From the NCBI GenBank assembly GCA_041485125.1, contig JBGPIT010000267.1:1-7154 (forward strand): a stretch of 7,154 nucleotides of DNA, given 5' to 3'. Positions 7,041 to 7,154 of this stretch are shown here, piece after piece. The stretch comes from JBGPIT01 sp041485125 (GTDB lineage: Bacteria > Desulfobacterota > Binatia > UTPRO1). Both the position numbers and the translations under genes were made by a program. The notes beneath the pieces are model-generated. The model did no database searches. It was not told where the DNA came from and was given only the letters and a program-made list of their open reading frames with translations. Within the stretch, counting starts at the first letter, position 1. The number at the start of each line of letters is the position of its first letter.

Positions 7041-7154
7041 TCAGCGCGTCTGTCCGGTGACCGCGGCGGCGAGACGCCGGCCGTGGCGGACGTAGAGGTA
7101 GGTCTCGATCACGCGCCCGTAGACCTTCGCCCTCCGCAAGCGGAACCCCTCGCC
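7041..7154 (-). CDS. C-terminal fragment of an unrecognised protein, cut by window edge
   Basis: The last 37 codons and stop (TGA at 7043-7041) of a leftward gene that enters from the right edge. Almost all codons end in G or C, as in the confirmed genes of the window, and the frame has no interruption. The residues include FRLRRAKVYGRVIETYLYVR, rich in Arg and aromatic residues and ending RRLAAAVTGQTR. This would suit a terminal amphipathic helix of a cytoplasmic or membrane-associated enzyme, but I do not recognise a family. The gene converges on the GT2 gene with a 7-base gap, so it may belong to another leftward unit of the same glycan locus. Confidence 0.65.
   Translation of the reverse strand, partial: GEGFRLRRAKVYGRVIETYLYVRHGRRLAAAVTGQTR

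Noticed and set aside
7031..7060. GC-rich repeated GCGCG segments between the GT2 gene and the edge gene, considered as a terminator
   Set aside because: Pairing is short and ambiguous, no T-run follows on either strand, and most of the segment lies inside coding sequence.
1..7154. tRNA, rRNA, CRISPR array, insertion sequence or attachment-site repeats
   Set aside because: No regularly spaced repeats, transposase-like reading frame, terminal inverted repeats or tRNA-like cloverleaf were seen by eye on either strand.

Overview
The window is about 7.15 kb of strongly GC-rich bacterial DNA in which nearly every codon of the real genes ends in G or C. That bias opens long spurious frames on the opposite strands. 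The content is a surface-glycan locus: two halves of an ABC-2 polysaccharide exporter, four glycosyltransferases of three structural types, one HPr-kinase-like P-loop protein, and the tail of an unrecognised gene at the right edge. The organism cannot be named from this. GC content, GTG starts and the exporter type fit a high-GC Gram-negative such as a myxobacterial or deltaproteobacterial relative, but this is only an inference.

Left half (1-3751) is a compact leftward operon. In transcription order it runs: exporter permease (3751-2975), CgeB-type glycosyltransferase (about 2937-1858), exporter ATPase (1865-1083), and a GT4 glycosyltransferase (1086 to beyond position 1). The last two junctions overlap by 8 and 4 bases, with good ribosome binding sites inside the preceding genes, so the set is probably translationally coupled. 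The GT4 gene is cut by the left edge of the window.

Right half (3752-7154) alternates in direction: a rightward GT-B-like glycosyltransferase (3785-4999), a leftward HprK-like protein (6054-5008), a rightward GT2 glycosyltransferase (6209-7033), and a leftward C-terminal fragment (7154-7041). The convergent gaps are only 8 and 7 bases, and the divergent gap at 3752-3784 is 33 bases or less. The only real intergenic space is 6055-6208, which carries a candidate promoter for the HprK-like gene.

Working model: the glycosyltransferases build a lipid-linked glycan in the cytoplasm and the permease/ATPase pair carries it across the inner membrane. The ATPase has no C-terminal glycan-binding domain, so export probably does not rely on recognition of a capped chain end. 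The HprK-like protein is the unusual member. It keeps the nucleotide-binding core of HPr kinase, but no HPr gene or other phosphotransferase component is visible nearby, so its substrate is unknown.
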